A stretch of DNA of 64,000 nt from Nodosilinea nodulosa PCC 7104. Lineage in GTDB: Bacteria; Cyanobacteriota; Cyanobacteriia; Phormidesmidales; Phormidesmidaceae. The translations under genes were made by a program, and so were the position numbers. Every line of letters begins with the position of its first letter. Position 1 is the first letter of the stretch. The DNA lies in contig NZ_JH976537.1 in NCBI RefSeq assembly GCF_000309385.1, positions 1,824,214 through 1,888,213 of the forward strand. The letters run 5' to 3'. Below the pieces are notes generated by a model that was given only the letters and a program-made list of their open reading frames with translations, was not told where the DNA came from and searched no databases. Below are positions 62,729 to 64,000 of the stretch, in pieces.

Positions 62729-64000
62729 TTGCCTACGCCTTTTTCCCTCGGTTCCTACGCCGTTGCACCGAAGCAGACGCAGACGCTGGAGGTCCCTGCC
62801 TCAGGCTTTCCGGCCAGCCGCGAGGCTGAGGAGTTTCCCCCAGCCGCCGTAGCCCTTGATGCCGACCTGTATTATCCGGTGGGCGAGGGGCCATTTCCGG
62901 TGCTGCTGATGCGGCAGCCCTACGGACGCGCGATCGCCTCTACCGTGGTCTACGCCCACCCCACCTGGTACGCCAGCCACGGCTACATCGTGGTGATTCA
63001 GGACGTGCGGGGGCGGGGCTCCTCCGGGGGCGAGTTTGAGCTATTTCGCCACGAAGCCGACGACGGTGCTGCCACGGTGCAGTGGGCCGCCGCCCTGCCC
63101 CAGAGCAGCGGGGCGGTGGGCATGTACGGCTTTTCCTACCAGGGCATGACCCAGCTCTACGCGGCGGCGAAAAAACCGCCCGCGCTGAGGGCGATCGCCC
63201 CCGCCATGGTGGGCTACGACCTCTACGCCGACTGGGCCTACGAAAACGGTGCCCTGCCCCTGCAAATTGGCCTGGGCTGGGCGCTCCAGCTGGCCGCCGA
63301 AACGGCCCGCCTGAAGCGGGATAGCGCGGCCTACCAGGCCCTCCGCCAGGCGGCCCAGGCCCTACCGCTGGGCGATCCGGTGCCGGCCCGACCCCAGGTG
63401 CTGCGAACCCATGCCCCCGATTCGTTCTTTCATCAGTGGCTCGACCACCCCCTGCCCGACGATTACTGGCGAGAACTCCAGCCCGATCTAACCCAGGTCA
63501 CGCTGCCCATGCTGCACATTGGCGGCTGGTATGACCCCTACCTCCGCGGCGATCTGCGCCTGTATCAGCAAATGGTGGCCCAGAGCGACGCCCCCCAAGC
63601 GCTGTGGATTGGTCCCTGGGGCCACCTGCCCTGGGGGCGCTGGGTGGGGGCCACAGACTTTGGCCCCGAGGCCGATAGCCCCATCGATCGCCTCCAGCTG
63701 CGCTGGTTCGATCGGGTTCTGAAAGGGCAACCTGCCGAGCCTTCCCTAGAGCCGCCGATTCAGCTGTTTGTAATGGGGGATAACCGGTGGCAGGGGCGCG
63801 ATCGCTGGCCCGATGGCCCCGGCCAACCCTTCTACCTCAGCAGCACCGGCCTGGCGGGCATGCGCTGGGACGACGGCCTGCTCAGCCCTCAGCTGGCGTC
63901 CCCAATGCCTCTAGATGCGGCCGATTCTGGCTCAGAACCTGAGGCTGCACCCGCCTCTGAGGATGTGCCCGCCTCTGAGGATGTGATTGTCCATGACCCC
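62729..64000 (+). CDS. CocE/NonD family hydrolase, N-terminal part (3' end outside window)
   Basis: Alpha/beta hydrolase of the X-Pro dipeptidyl-peptidase (S15) group. At least 424 residues: frame open from about 62657 and still open at the end. Motifs: LDADLYYPVGEGPFPVLLMR, the oxyanion region VVIQDVRGRGSSGGEFELF, the nucleophile elbow VGMYGFSYQGMTQLYAAA, the acid region LHIGGWYDPYLRGDLRLYQ and the His of GPWGHLPWGRW. Only the C-terminal jelly-roll-like domain is partly missing. No ATG or GTG lies in the right place; the TTG at 62729 is my choice, without a ribosome-binding site. The last residues are a Glu/Ser/Pro-rich stretch. Confidence 0.9.
   Translation, partial: MPTPFSLGSYAVAPKQTQTLEVPASGFPASREAEEFPPAAVALDADLYYPVGEGPFPVLLMRQPYGRAIASTVVYAHPTWYASHGYIVVIQDVRGRGSSGGEFELFRHEADDGAATVQWAAALPQSSGAVGMYGFSYQGMTQLYAAAKKPPALRAIAPAMVGYDLYADWAYENGALPLQIGLGWALQLAAETARLKRDSAAYQALRQAAQALPLGDPVPARPQVLRTHAPDSFFHQWLDHPLPDDYWRELQPDLTQVTLPMLHIGGWYDPYLRGDLRLYQQMVAQSDAPQALWIGPWGHLPWGRWVGATDFGPEADSPIDRLQLRWFDRVLKGQPAEPSLEPPIQLFVMGDNRWQGRDRWPDGPGQPFYLSSTGLAGMRWDDGLLSPQLASPMPLDAADSGSEPEAAPASEDVPASEDVIVHDP

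Overview
The window is a GC-rich stretch of a cyanobacterial chromosome, probably from a filamentous Leptolyngbya/Nodosilinea-like lineage (genus is a guess). It carries many HIP1 octamers (GCGATCGC) and a string of families largely confined to cyanobacteria and plastids: CRR6, plant-type glycerate kinase, VTE5-type phytol kinase, an orange-carotenoid-protein C-terminal-domain relative, and the DUF1997, DUF1830, DUF4079, DUF751 and DUF3352 families. No rRNA, tRNA, CRISPR array, phage or complete insertion sequence was found. Mobile DNA is limited to short non-coding repeats.

Layout. 1-13 kb: the 3' part of glycogen synthase; a three-gene set (URC1-like GTP-cyclohydrolase-II relative, URC4/DUF1688, uracil phosphoribosyltransferase) matching the URC uracil-degradation pathway; glycogen phosphorylase after a long AT-rich leader; bioY-lspA; a DUF62 SAM hydrolase and small conserved proteins. 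12.7-20 kb: a DsbA-like gene cut by one amber codon, pyrC, murG, a cupin pseudogene, envelope proteins and small membrane proteins. 20-29 kb: a BaiN-type flavoprotein coupled to an ExbB-like channel, a DUF2993 protein, DAHP synthase with an elaborate leader, pyrH-frr, a phytol kinase and a CHAD protein. 29-44 kb: proline iminopeptidase, a SPOR-like protein behind a CRP-like site, the bifunctional NAD(P)HX repair enzyme, a rhomboid protease, trpD, the OCP-CTD-like protein, an ion/anion permease under a c-di-AMP (ydaO) riboswitch, a NagZ-like hydrolase with rbfA, a Dam methylase and CRR6. 44-64 kb: a sigma-factor-like protein fused to adaptor-like domains, an MBL hydrolase, a lone ABC ATPase, a radical SAM protein, a DICT/degenerate HD-GYP protein, pentapeptide repeats, DUF3352 plus glycerate kinase, an STAS protein facing a response-regulator/PP2C phosphatase, a cupin, and a CocE-type hydrolase that runs off the end.

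The most striking element is the 5' leader of the DAHP synthase gene (24231-24575, minus strand). It reads as two complete translation-coupled transcription attenuators in series. Each has a short leader peptide rich in Phe/Tyr/Trp codons, an antiterminator whose 5' arm lies just after those codons, and a rho-independent terminator whose 5' arm overlaps the antiterminator. Both sit downstream of one sigma70-type promoter. DAHP synthase is the entry point to all three aromatic amino acids, so a leader that reads all three codon types makes sense. I do not know of a described example of this tandem arrangement.

Two families of short inverted-repeat elements (two copies each) and one looser dispersed repeat lie in the intergenic regions. 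Two pseudogenes (DsbA-like and cupin) show ongoing gene decay. The Dam methylase may modify the GATC inside HIP1.
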